A stretch of DNA of 64,000 nt, taken from assembly GCA_021396245.1 (NCBI GenBank), contig WNYE01000011.1, forward strand, positions 434,001 through 498,000, written 5' to 3'. A program made the translations under genes and the position numbers. The stretch is from Sporothrix humicola (Eukaryota; Ascomycota; Sordariomycetes; Ophiostomatales; Ophiostomataceae). Shown in pieces: positions 42,947 to 53,700 of this stretch. Below the pieces are notes generated by a model. It was not told the DNA's origin. It saw only the letters and a program-made list of their open reading frames with translations, and made no database searches. The first letter of the stretch is position 1; every line of letters begins with the position of its first letter.

Positions 42947-44596
42947 ATGGACACAGAAAAGGCTGAGGGCAAAACGGCCCCCGACAGCGCCTCCGGCGTC
43001 CAGATCGGTGAGGTCGTTCGCACCAATGCCGCCCTCAACGAGGCCGCCGACATTTACGGCGATCTCGAGACGGCCGAGGAGCTGCGGTATGTCCACCGCG
43101 GCCTCAAGGCGCGCCATCTGCAGTTCATTGCCATTGGCGGCAGCATCGGCACGGGTCTCTTCCTGGGCATCGGCGGCGCGTTTGCCAAATCGGGCCCTCT
43201 GTCTGTGCTGCTCGGCTTCTCGTTTACAGGCGTCGCCGTCCTCTGCATGATGAACTGCCTGGGCGAAATGGCGACCTGGCTGCCGCTGCCGGGCGCCATC
43301 CCGCAGTACTGCGCGCGCTATGTCGACCCGGCCATGGGCTTCGCCGTCGGGTGGAACATGTGGTACCTGTCGGCGATTGCCATTTGTGCCGAGATTGCGG
43401 CCGCTGCGATCCTCGTTGGGTTTTGGAACGAGACCATTACGCCCGCCGCGTGGATCACCATTATCATCCCCATCATCATCCTGCTCAACATCTTTGCCGT
43501 CTCCATCTATGGCGAGGCCGAGTTTGTCTTTGCTGCCATCAAGATCATTGCCATTCTGGGCTTGCTGCTGATGGCGTTCATTGTCGACCTCGGCGGCAGT
43601 CCGACGCACGACCGTCTCGGCTTCCGCTATTGGTACAACCCCGGCCCACCCATGAAAGAGCTCGTTGCCAAGGGAAATGCCGGCCGGTTCCTGGGCCTAT
43701 TTTCGACTCTGCTGTACGCCTCCTTCTCGTTTAGCGGCATCGAAATGATCGCCGTCGCAGCCGGCGAAGTCGAGAATCCGCGCCGCAACATCCCCCGGGC
43801 CGTCAAGCGCCTGTTTTGGCGCATCCTCGCGTTCTATGTCCTGGGCTCGCTGGCCATTGGCGTCCTCGTCCCGTCCGACAACCCGGAGCTCGGCTCGGCC
43901 TCGCCGTGGGTCATTGCCGCCAACAATGCCAACATCAAGGTCCTGCCGAGTATTATTAATGCTGTCATCATCACCTCGGCTGCGTCGTCGGCCAACGCCC
44001 TCTTGTTTGTCGGCTCGCGGTACCTGTTTGCCCTCGCACAAAACAAGCAGGCCCCTCGCATCTTCTTAAAGTGCACCGCCAAGGGCATCCCCATCTATGG
44101 CGTCGGCTTCACGGCCGTCTGGACCGGCCTGACGTACATGACCGTCGCGTCGTCCGCCACGACTGTCTTTTACTGGTTCGTCAACCTGGCCACCATCGCC
44201 GCCCTCATGACCTGGGTCAGCATCTTTGTGGCCTACCTCCGCTTCCGGGCGGCCCTCGTTGCCCAAAACGTCGACCGCAACACGCTGCACTTCAAGTCGC
44301 CCTTCCAGCCGTACACGGCCTGGTTTGGCCTGGTCTACTTTGTGATGATTGTCATCTTCAATGGCTGGGAGACGTTCACGACGGGCCGCTGGTCGACGAC
44401 CAACTTTGTCACCGCCTACATTGGCCTGCCCATCTACTTTGCTCTGTATGGGTTTTGGAAGATCTTCAAAAAGACAAAGGCGGTCAAGCCAGCCGAGGCA
44501 GACTTGTGGACGGGCAAGGCGGCGCTCGATGTCGAAGAGTGGCCCGAGGTGAAGCCGCGCAACTGGGTCCATAGTGTGTGGAACTGGATCGTGTAA
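42947..44596 (+). CDS. Amino-acid permease (YAT/AAT family)
   Basis: A 549-residue, intronless plasma-membrane amino-acid/proton symporter. A soluble N-terminus of about 55 residues precedes about 12 membrane segments. The family signature is clear: LKARHLQFIAIGGSIGTGLFLG in the first segment, then the GEMATWLP block, the FSFSGIEMIAVAAGEVENPRR loop followed by NIPRAVKRLFWRI, and TSAASSANALLFVGSRYLFALA. The start is in good context (GCCGCCATGG). It diverges from the decarboxylase-like gene across the promoter with CCGGGAAA repeats, so co-regulated uptake of the enzyme's substrate is likely but inferred. The exact substrate cannot be read from the sequence. It converges on the transcription factor gene, with about 100 bp between the stops. 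Confidence 0.93.
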   Translation: MDTEKAEGKTAPDSASGVQIGEVVRTNAALNEAADIYGDLETAEELRYVHRGLKARHLQFIAIGGSIGTGLFLGIGGAFAKSGPLSVLLGFSFTGVAVLCMMNCLGEMATWLPLPGAIPQYCARYVDPAMGFAVGWNMWYLSAIAICAEIAAAAILVGFWNETITPAAWITIIIPIIILLNIFAVSIYGEAEFVFAAIKIIAILGLLLMAFIVDLGGSPTHDRLGFRYWYNPGPPMKELVAKGNAGRFLGLFSTLLYASFSFSGIEMIAVAAGEVENPRRNIPRAVKRLFWRILAFYVLGSLAIGVLVPSDNPELGSASPWVIAANNANIKVLPSIINAVIITSAASSANALLFVGSRYLFALAQNKQAPRIFLKCTAKGIPIYGVGFTAVWTGLTYMTVASSATTVFYWFVNLATIAALMTWVSIFVAYLRFRAALVAQNVDRNTLHFKSPFQPYTAWFGLVYFVMIVIFNGWETFTTGRWSTTNFVTAYIGLPIYFALYGFWKIFKKTKAVKPAEADLWTGKAALDVEEWPEVKPRNWVHSVWNWIV

Positions 44597-44697
44597 GTGA
44601 GGCGGCGATGTCAAATCAACCAGAGTTGAAATGGTAGAATAGATAGTTGGATTTTCTTGTTAGATGTTGATCAATATATCTATTCATACACCCCGTG

Positions 44698-46953
44698 TCA
44701 TAAAGACCCCGTGAACCCAGGGAACAAGCCGTTGAGTGCCGCAAAGTCCATGTCCATATCCACCGGCATGTGGCTCTGCAAGTCGTCAAACACTGCATGA
44801 CTTATGCTGCCACTGCCATTGCTGCTTCCATCCGGGTGTGCATGCAGTTGGTCGCATGCCTCCTCGATCTTCTCCACCAAATCGCTGCAGTTGAACAGGC
44901 AGTTGTCGGCAATGTCCCAGTCGTAGTTGCGCCGATGAGCCCTCAACGAATCAATCATGGACCGTGCCAGCTTCAGTGGTGAATTTTGTGATGCTGGTTG
45001 CCCACGACGTGCGTTCAGTGCACTTCTTAACAAAAATGTTGTGGCCGAAGTCAGCGAGTACGCACTCGGCGGCATCCAGAAATCGGCAAAGTGGGCCGCA
45101 TCGAGCTCCCGCACAAAATCGACAATCTCTTCCGCGGCACGACGGGCTTGGATAAAATGCTGGGAGTCGGCATCATCGACAACTCTCATAGTCATCTTGT
45201 CCCAGTCGAGCTGGATGCGCCGGATGAGAAGTTTGACGGAGAGGTAGGCAAGCCTCAGATTGGCCGCGCCGGGCCCAACGAGGTTTGTCCCACGGATCAC
45301 CAGTCGCCTCATGTCGTCACCCAGCGAGTCCTCCCAGTTTGTCAACAGCGTCTCAAATTGGAACATGGACGGCTCGGGCTTGGCCTCGTATTTGCCCAGA
45401 TTGTAGACGTGCTCCAGGCAATGGTAGAGCACCTCCGTCAAGCTGGCCAGTGCCACAAAGCAGGTGGCTGCAAAGGTCTGGTCACCGTGTGAGCCTGGGT
45501 TAGAAATGTCCTCCACCGTAAGTACGGGAACATCGTGTTGCGTGCTGCGAATGAGTGGCGGTGTGCCGTAGGCCAGGCTGCACCATCGGTCGTAGATCAT
45601 TAGAAGCCACCAGATACGGACGCGGAACTTCTTCTCCGATGGCGACAGGTTCCAGTCTGTCGGGTCCCGGTTGAGTCCAAAGGCATTCGCGAGCGCAACG
45701 GCCAGTCCCAGAAAGGCACCGTTGCCGAGATGGTGACTGCTGGGACGGCCCGATATGTTGAGAATAAAGGTAATAACGGTCGAGATGCCGGGAGTTGAGA
45801 TCAGCTCCGCCACAAACGCGTCCTCGGCCTGGACAAGCACGGATCGAAGATCAGGTCGGGTGACGGTAGCAAGACGAGGTGAATAGCTCCAGAAGGTCAT
45901 CGTAATGGCATACAGAGTGGCCAATAAACTCGGTGATATGCGTTCCTTGTCGGCAGTGAGAACTCGTCGGAATTGTGTCTCGTCGAAGACGGGAAAGACC
46001 AGGTTGATCTTCTTGAAGAAGCTACACGAGTTAGTGTAGTGATGTAGAAATATGTGGGTACGTCTGACTTACAGATCAATGACATTGCCTGCATGAGGTG
46101 CAAGTAGCTTCTCTGTCGTCTCAAGATGAGATGCAGCCATCGTCCGGCTCTCCGTCTCTCGTTCACCACGCCGAGGCACCATGCTGAAGAGGATGGGCCG
46201 TGTATGTGCCCCCGTCTGGCTGCCGGTTGCATTGCCGCTCCCATTGAAGTTCAGATGAAAGCGCACCATGCGTCGACTGTGGCCTGGAGATGTGTTGCAC
46301 AAGTATTCTTGAAAGACACGATCGTCGTCGGCAATGGCAGGGCTCACAACATATGAGCTGCCCTCTTCCGACGTTATGATGTCCATGAGTGCCGATACCG
46401 ATTCATCGTGTGGATGGCCATGTCGGCCATGTCCGTGGTGTTGGTTCGCATGAGGCTGAGATGGATTGCCTGTCAGAGGCGGAGATAAGCCTTGAGCAGC
46501 AGCAATGCTTCGAGGTGTGCCATACGGCTGCAGCATGCGAAGTGTTACAATAGGCGGTGGTGATGATGGGCATCGTGAGCGAGATGGACGAGAAGGACGC
46601 CGTGAGTGGCGGGCAGAGACAGGTGGTGTCAATGTGCCTGTCGATGTGGCAGCTGAAGCGGCAGTCGATGAGACGCTTGAGGAGTGCGGCACAATGCTGC
46701 TAGAGATGCCACTGCTGACAGTCGCGCTGCGTCTTGGAGTGCCACTTCGAGGCCCTCTTTGCTGTCGTCGTGCAGCGACATCTGGAAAGATGCAAGGAGT
46801 ACCGTGAGCCTCACACATCGAACACAAAGATGTCGTGGGGGCTGTCTGACACCGTGATTTGCGCGTGCGGCACGGAATGCAAGCCGGCTGTATATGCGAC
46901 CGGTATGGCCGGCCCTCCGGCGGAGAAGTGGGTGTTGCAAAATGGGGGTCCAT
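44698..46953 (-). CDS. Zn2Cys6 transcription factor
   Basis: Two exons, 46073-46953 and 44698-46021, are joined across a 51-nt intron (GTAAGT donor, TAG acceptor). The product has 734 residues. The binuclear zinc cluster is complete: C25, C28, C35, C44, C47 and C54 (ACIPCRTRKSRC then SLCSMCEAHGTPC), followed by basic residues. A Ser/Thr/Pro-rich linker reaches about residue 200. The fungal-specific middle homology region covers about residues 290-650, with the typical LALANAFGLNRDPTDW and RIWWLLMIYDRWCSLAYGTPPLI blocks. The C-terminal end is acidic-hydrophobic (MDMDFAALNGLFPGF), which would suit activation. Its place between permease and Rid gene makes it the best candidate pathway regulator. 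Confidence 0.93.
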
Positions 46954-48080
46954 GGCGATAGTTTACCGGATGAAGGAAAAGGTGTGAGAGTAAAACAAAG
47001 AGAGTGAACCGAGAATCACATTCAGGGGAACTCTCGACGGGAAGAGATGCAAGAGGGGGTATGCAAGCGAGGTAGGCTCGGCAGGGTAGCTCCTTCCTTC
47101 GCTATCTGAATCCAATTCCTATTACGACTAGTTCCGTATCTGGACCAAAGCCAGGAAGGAGCAGCCAAGCATTTAGACTACGGCCAACGGGGTAAAGTGT
47201 ACCGACAAGTCGAGTTTGCATCGCATTGTACATAAATGCTTTGTAAATATGTGCTGTATCATTCACAGTTCATTGTTTTATCTCGTGCATTTCACTGCAA
47301 CATGGATATGCATTGAGACCTCGGAGACGGAGGATGCAACGACCGTGAGGGGTCTAGAGAAGCCTTACGGTCTTCCCGTTCGGGCATTATTTAACGAGAT
47401 ATTCACGTGTATATGGCATGTGCCAATATTTACTTGATTGTCTTCTATCTTGGCCAGAACCCGACATTATGGTTCTCTATCCGGGACGAGATCTTGTCAA
47501 GTCGAGATAGTATGTTGATTATCTTGCTTGAGATACTAATTTTGATATTGACTTGAATGAATGGATAGAAAATACTGGTGGAGATTTTATCATGATAATC
47601 AACAACACGATAGATGTTCACATTCACGGAAAACATGTTTCGGGGAAGTTGCCCGCAAGTTCGCCGGATACTCGATAAACGATAAATGATAAACGAGGTG
47701 ATGTCTGTATCGTTACTCCGCTTCCTTTGGAGATAGTCGAGTGCATCGTTGTAGCGCTAGTGAATCCTTCAAAAGATAAGTTTCCCGGCAAGTTTTCCGC
47801 CGGGCAAGTCATCATTTGCTAATATGCAAGTCTAAATCGAACTTGAGTTGGCCGTCGATACTATGCACGCCTAGTCGGGAAAGTTGGCGTACTTTCATAC
47901 CAACCAGACATCTGGATCGTGCAAGCTTAAGGGTCTTACAAATTATAGTTGTAGCTCTCATGTAGAAATATCAAGAGTTTGTAGAATATACAGGGAATGC
48001 TGTCAAGAAATAGTTGATGTTCTCATTTAATCTCCTCCAGGTTCATCATACGTCCGAGTTTACCTCAGAATCGACCAACA
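46954..48080. other. Intergenic, promoters of regulator and Rid gene
   Basis: The left part (to about 47.2 kb) is the upstream region of the regulator. The middle is AT-rich. GTTTCCCGG (47780-47788), GTTTTCCGCCGGGCAAG (from 47792) and CGGGAAAG (47876-47883) lie 200-300 bp before the Rid start and match the elements in the decarboxylase/permease promoter. No gene is seen. Confidence 0.55.
47780..47883. promoter_or_regulatory. CCGGGAAA-type elements upstream of Rid gene
   Basis: GTTTCCCGG at 47780-47788 is the reverse complement of CCGGGAAAC, as found at 42406-42414, 42422-42430 and 42482-42490. TCGGGAAAG at 47875-47883 is a close variant. This suggests that the Rid gene is controlled with the decarboxylase and permease. 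Confidence 0.55.
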
Positions 48081-48556
48081 ATGGCCAGTCTCAAGTACTC
48101 GAATTACGACGGCTACGGCAGCTTCGCCATGGCTCACTACAACTACAGCCAGGCCGTCCGAGTCGGTGACCGCATCGAAATTTCTGGGCAGGGTACGTTG
48201 ACAGGCGAGAAAGTTTTGATGGTCAGTCACTAACGACAGCAGGCGGCTGGGATCCGGCGTCGGGACCGCCGGTGCTGGTCGACGATCTCGAGAAGCAAAT
48301 CGAGCAGGCCTTCCAAAATATCGACCTGGCCATGAAGACGGCCGGCGGCGAGGGCCTCTCCCAAGTCTACAGCATCCGGTCGTACCACCCCGGCCTCGGC
48401 AAAACACCCGAGGCCATTGAGTACATGGTCAAGGCATTGGAAACCTACTTTCCATCGCACAAGCCGATCTGGACGGCGGTTGGCGTGGAGCAACTGGCGA
48501 CGCCGGACATGCTGATTGAGATTGAGGCCGTTGCATACGATCCAAAGAAGGAATAA
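48081..48556 (+). CDS. Rid-family (YjgF/YER057c/UK114) protein
   Basis: Two exons, 48081-48192 and 48243-48556, are joined across a 50-nt intron (GTACGT donor, CACTAAC branch site, CAG acceptor). The product has 141 residues, a single chorismate-mutase-like Rid domain forming trimers in known members. Seen features are VRVGDRIEISGQGGWDP, the QAFQNIDLAMKTAGG helix and the ending LIEIEAVAYDP. RidA proteins hydrolyse reactive imine/enamine intermediates made by PLP enzymes. The catalytic Arg of the RidA subfamily, about 15 residues before IEIEA, appears to be Trp here (IWTAVGVEQL), so this may be a non-canonical Rid member without that deaminase activity. It lies beside a PLP-enzyme cluster and carries matching promoter elements. 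Confidence 0.88.
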
Positions 48557-48920
48557 GAGGTTGCGTTCAGTTCAGTGGCGTTTCGACGCGGAAGGGCGAG
48601 CCGAAGGCAATATGTTCGAAAATAAACAAATAGAACAACAGATCACTGTGTAGAGTATGTTACCTTGCACGCAGGCTGGTTTAGCCGGTGGAAATGCGGG
48701 AGGTTTGCCCAGGAACGGGGTACTGCAATGACGATGCAATATGTCCCCGGCAAGCTATATCACCCGCATCCATATTGTCTGTGAATGAATCACAAGCACA
48801 ACAATATTGCGTGCCTGTAACCAAATATAAGTAAAATACACTACCCATGAGTTGTCGTGATACTTGGTCGTCAGAGATGGGCTGTGTCTCGTCAATGTTG
48901 GCATTATCACGGACGTCACG

Positions 48921-49806
48921 ATGTACACGCGATCCGACTTTGTTTTGGCCCTTTTGTTGGCCGTGGCAGGTCGTTCTGCGGCTGTAGCCACTCCGGTCGA
49001 GGCTTCGTCTGCCGACATTGCCGCCGCCGCCGAGGCTGCGGCCGCCACGACGACAATCATCCCCAAGGACTCGTTCACGTCCCAATCCGCGTTTGACGCG
49101 TCCTGGAACTACAACTACCCCTGGGGCACCGACCACAATGGCGCGTCGCGCATGGACAAGGCCCAGAGCAAGCTCGACACGGCCACCAACACGCTGACCA
49201 TGACGGCCAAGCGCGTGCCCGACGGCAGCCAAAAGGCCACCAAGCAGGGCGGCAAGACGATCCAGATCCATTACCTGGCGGGCACCGTCCACGCCAAGCA
49301 GCACATTACCGTCGCCAAGGGTGAGACGGTCGAGCTGGCTGGCGATTTCAAGGCGCCCGTCGCCCGCGGCACATGGCCCGCTTTCTGGCTGACGGCCGTC
49401 GACGGATGGCCGCCCGAGGTCGACCTGGCCGAGTGGAAGGGCAGCGGCAAGATCTCGTTCAACACGTTCAACACGTCGAGCCAGGTGGCCGCCAAGGACG
49501 TGGCGTACCCGAGCCCCAGCGAGTTCCACGCGATCCGGACCGTGCTGTGGGATGAGAACGGCAAAGACGTGGGCGTCAAGTTCTACATGGACGGCAAGCT
49601 GGTGACGACGCAGGTCGGGCGAGGCTTCACCGGGAAAGCGCTGTATCTCATTCTGGACCTGCAGATGGAGGGTTCGTCGGGTTCGCCGGGGCCGACGTCA
49701 GGTAAGAGGAGTCGTCGTCATGTCGTGATCATGCGGAATTGCTGCTTACATTACAGATACCGAATTCTCGGCGCGCGGTGTGAGTGTGATTTCGTACAAG
49801 ACATGA
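48921..49806 (+). CDS. Secreted GH16-family glycoside hydrolase
   Basis: Two exons, 48921-49701 and 49757-49806, are joined across a 55-nt intron (GTAAGA donor, ACAG acceptor). The product has 276 residues. I chose the ATG at 48921 because it begins a normal signal peptide (residues about 1-22, ending in AVA); an upstream in-frame ATG-like codon would bury it. The catalytic motif is EVDLAE near residue 164, matching E-x-D-x-x-E, where the two Glu residues are nucleophile and acid/base. The WPAFWLTA block before it and the KFYMDGKLVTT and YLILDLQM blocks after it fit the beta-jelly roll. GH16 enzymes cut beta-1,3/1,4-glucans, galactans or cell-wall glucans; the substrate is not evident. It lies 360 bp from the Rid gene. 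Confidence 0.88.
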
Positions 49807-49923
49807 AGAGGAAAAGACAATAATGTCAAGTTAGGGGGCTTAGCCTAGTGGATTTAAGGGATTGAGTATGTCGTATAGACTAAAAAGGTTTATTTCCACT
49901 ATTCTCTAACATAAATTCTTAAA

Positions 49924-50346
49924 CTATGGTGTATTAATAATCACGTCAGTAGATGCCCCGTTGATCCTTTTTACGTCGATAAATTTGCCCTTTTGCACCT
50001 TTATTGTTGGATTTCGGCGTAAAAAGGCTGCCAACCAGTTTTTTCCAAGTGCAAAGGGCTGATTTGAACACCCAAGGAGACTGGCAGCAATTGCCTTAAC
50101 TTGGCTCTGCGTGGGAGGCAAGCCTAAAGCTCCTTGAACACAAATCCAGCCTGCCAACTGCTTCTCCTGTGTTATAGAGAGCTTTTGATATGGTTCAAAC
50201 GCGAGATGGCGCGGTTGTGTGCCTTTGGCGCGGTTGAGAAGTGTAGATCGCGGTATTCCGTAGAGGGAGGATGCTTTTCGAGAGGAGAGGCCGCCTGCCA
50301 TGGCATTAAGCGCCATGGCGATTTTTTCTTCGGTGTGTTCGTGCAT
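49924..50346 (-). pseudogene. Truncated pogo/Fot1-like transposase, N-terminal part
   Basis: A 140-residue frame with two DNA-binding modules: a Psq-type helix-turn-helix (ALNAMAGGLSSRKASSLYGI then PRSTLLNRAKG) and a CENP-B/Tc5-type module (TQEKQLAGWICVQGALG through LGKNWLAAFLRRNP and KGKFIDVKRINGAS). These are the first quarter of pogo-superfamily transposases, normally about 500 residues. The DDE catalytic domain is missing: the frame stops at 49924, and no DDE sequence appears before the GH16 gene, which ends 117 bp further on. The start at 50346 is a good ATG. It cannot catalyse transposition. It might have been kept as a DNA-binding protein, but there is no sign of that. Confidence 0.85.
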
Positions 50347-50514
50347 TACTTAAAAACGAATGTTGTTAGAAAAAATGAAGGTTGTGCGATTTTTTTTGAA
50401 TTACTTACATTATTTTCGACTTTTCGCGTTTGTGTTGAAATGTGTAGATGAAAGACTTTTCGAGTGGTCCAGAAGTAGGGTGGTCCAGAAGTAGGGTGGG
50501 TCACTTACTGTACA
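49924..50514 (-). mobile_element. 5'-end fragment of a pogo/Fot1-like DNA transposon
   Basis: Upstream of the truncated transposase, about 50465-50510 looks like the terminal part of the element. The minus strand reads AGTGACCCACCCTACTTCTG and continues with a tandem copy of the 16-bp unit TGGTCCAGAAGTAGGG (plus strand, 50465-50480 and 50481-50496). A TA dinucleotide flanks it, which is the usual insertion site. No matching inverted terminal sequence was seen on the other side, so only one end remains. Confidence 0.6.
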
Positions 50515-50731
50515 TAGCCGTAGCCTAGCCCAGCCTTATTCTTATCGATAAGGAGTGGCCGAAAAAAGTCTCTGTAAATAAACGGCAGGAGCTGCCTCAG
50601 ACATCATCCCTCTGTTCTCCCCTCTCGCCGTAAGAGTCACCAATCCGACAAGCGACACTCCAAACAGCCATGGTTTTATCCTATCCTCACTTATAGTTCC
50701 TGGCCTGTTTCCTCGGCCTGTCCTCTCCTTC
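50515..50731. other. Short promoter region of tRNase Z
   Basis: About 215 bp between the transposon end and the ATG at 50732. It includes CTTATCGATAAG (near 50541-50552), a 12-bp palindrome, and a CT-rich leader. The transposon fragment therefore sits immediately upstream of this housekeeping gene. Confidence 0.45.
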
Positions 50732-53700
50732 ATGAGGTCTGCATTCTACAATCGAACGCCCCTCTGTCGCTTTGCCCCGCGACAGATCTCGTCTCTTCGA
50801 CCTCTCCCTTCTATTTTCCTCTCTTCGCCTCCACGATCTCTCTTCTCGACCACGACAACTCTCCTCTCCCCTCCTCCTCCACCGCCCATGCACAAATCAA
50901 AGCGCCAGCGGACGAAGCCACCACACTCGCCGTCGCGCCACGCATCGCCATTTCGCTCGCCGACACCTGAGTCGACGACAAACTCGAATACAAGCACAAG
51001 TCCAAAAGGTGGCTACTCGAAACACAACTACGACACCTCCCGCCGCAGCGCTCCCTACGGCACCGCCCTCGAGTCGACCACGATCCCCAAGGGCCTCTTC
51101 CCGCCCTCCACCAAACACTTTCCCGCCTTTCGCTTTTCGCGTTCGCGCAAGATCCGCGCCCGCTACTTTCTTTTTGAAGACCGCGCAGACAAGCCGGCAA
51201 AAGACACGAAACTCGCCAACTACAAAACCCGGACCGTCGCGCCAATGCTCAACTACGTGCAGATCTTGACGACGCCCACGGCCGACACGCCCGGCACGTG
51301 TCTGGTCGTGCACCACGACAACCGCCGCTATCTGTTCGGCAATGTGGCCGAGGGCACGCAGCGGGCGTTTGTGCAGCAAAAGGTGGCGCTGAGCCGCGTG
51401 GAGGAGCTGTTTCTGACGGGGCCCATTGGCTGGCAGACGGCGGGCGGCCTGCTGGGCATGGTGCTGACGGTGGCCGAGGTGGTGCAGTCGGCGCGCGCCG
51501 CGGCGATTGACGAGGCCAAGGCGAAGCTCGAAAAGACGTTGAAAAACATGGAGAACCAAAAGGCCAAGACCAAGGCGGCCGCGAAGCCGAACCCCAAGAT
51601 CGACGAGGCCCTGCAGGCGGCCAAGAACAATCTGGCGGCGGCCGAGAGCGCGCCGGCGCGCACGCTGAGCATCCACGGCGGCACGAATTTGAGCCACCTG
51701 ATTGCGACGGCGCGGCGGTTCATTTTCCGCAAGGGCATGCCGATCAAGCCGCACGAGATCCGCGAGGATACCAGCCTGACGCAAGCGGCATCGGCGTCGT
51801 CATCATCACCGGACGGGTTCCGCGACCCGGATTGGACGGATGAGAACATCATGGTGTGGTACGTGCCCGTGTTTGCGGACAGCGTCGAGCCCAACCCGAA
51901 AAAGAGAATGCATGAGGAGGAGGACAGCAACCGTCAAGCTGCCATCGACAGCGCCATGACGGCCGCCGAGATCGAGGCGTCTGACCGCGAACTCGTCTCG
52001 TCCGTCGTCAACCACATGTTCGACTCGGACTGGAAGCTCGATGCCTTGGTGGAGACAACGTTGCACGCCGCCAAGCTGCCGGCCAAGCTCTTTGTCAAGG
52101 ACGAAAACGGCCACCTCAAGGAGTACGACGGACCCATGCCCGGCTCGGCCCCAGCCTCGGACATTCCAGACATCCCCGTCCTGGTGCGCCAGCCCTGGCC
52201 CGGCGCCCTCATCACATCGCTGCCGCGCACACAGCCCGCCCGCCAGTCCATGTGCTACATTGTGCGCAACTACCCGCGCCGCGGCAAGTTTGACGCCCAG
52301 GCGGCTGCGCGCTTGGGCGTCGACAAGCGTGACAACCGCAACCTGGTGGCCGGCCAGTCGGTCGTGACGAAAGACGGCAAGACGGTGACGCCGGACATGG
52401 TGATTGCTGCCGATGTCGAGGGCGCGGCGTTTGCCGTCGTCGAGCTGCCCGACACGTCCTACATTGACGCCTTTTTGGCGAAACCCGAATGGTCCGAGGC
52501 CAACAGCAAGATGCTGGGCGCCATTGACACCATGTTCTGGCTGCTGGGCCCGGGTGTTGTCGCGGATGCACGCATCCAGGAGTTTATGAAGAAGCACAGC
52601 GGCATCCGCCACACCGTGTCGTCCACAGATACCTGTGGCAACCGTCTGGCGCTGTCGTCGGCCGCCGCTCTCCAGGTCAAGCACAACCGCGTCGACCCGG
52701 ACCGGTTCCCCATCCAGCAGTACGACAACGTGGCCAAGCTGGCCGATGTCGAGTCGCCGCCGTACGTTGCGGCACGCACGGGCTGGTCCGTCCGTCTAGC
52801 CCCTCAAGTACTCGAAGAAGACCAAAAGGTGTTTCCCTACGTTGACTTTGCCGACGCCATCCGCGAAATGGACCGCAAGGTCCTTTCTCTGGCCGACAAC
52901 GCCCGCGCCCAGATCGCCGAGCCTGCTTTCAAGCAGGCCGTCGATGCCGCCAACACGAGTCTGCCCTACCCCGACGCCGAGGTCATTCCCCTGGGCACGG
53001 GCTCGGCCATCCCGTCCAAGTACCGCAACGTGTCGGCCACTCTTGTGCGGGTGCCCGGCGTCGGCAGCTACCTGTTTGACTGCGGCGAGAACACCTTGGG
53101 CTCGATGCGCCGACTGTTCGGCGAGGAAAAACTAAACGAAGTCCTCCGGGAACTGCGCGTGCTGTGGATCAGCCACTTGCACGCCGACCACCACCTGGGC
53201 ACGGTCTCTGTCCTCAAGGCGTGGAGGGACGCGACCGCTGGCGAGCCCCATAGACGGCTCATGGTCGCCTCCCACGTCAACATGCTGCACTGGCTGCGCG
53301 AGTACTCGGACGTTGAGGATTTCGGCATCGAGCGCCTGTACCAGGTCGACCTCGACGCGCCTGACTTCCCGCGCACAAAGATCTGCACCCCAAAAATCTT
53401 TTCCGACAGCGAGGCCGCCGAGTTCGGCCTCGACCAGATCGACGCCTGCCGCGTCGAGCACTGCCACGGTGCACTCGCGGTGGTCTTTACCTGGCGGCCA
53501 GACCCCACAAACCCTGGGGCAGGCCCGCTCAAAGTGTCCTACTCTGGCGACTGCCGCCCCTCCGACGAGTTTGGCGTCATTGGCCGCGGCACCACCCTCC
53601 TGATCCATGAGAGCACGTTTGACGACGAGCTGGCGGGCGAGGCCCGGGCGAAAAAGCACAGCACCATGGGCGAGGCGCTGAGTGTCGGCCGGGCCATGGG

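Noticed and set aside
48864..48920. Upstream start of the GH16 protein at 48864
   Set aside because: It would place about 19 non-signal residues before an otherwise normal signal peptide; the ATG at 48921 is better.
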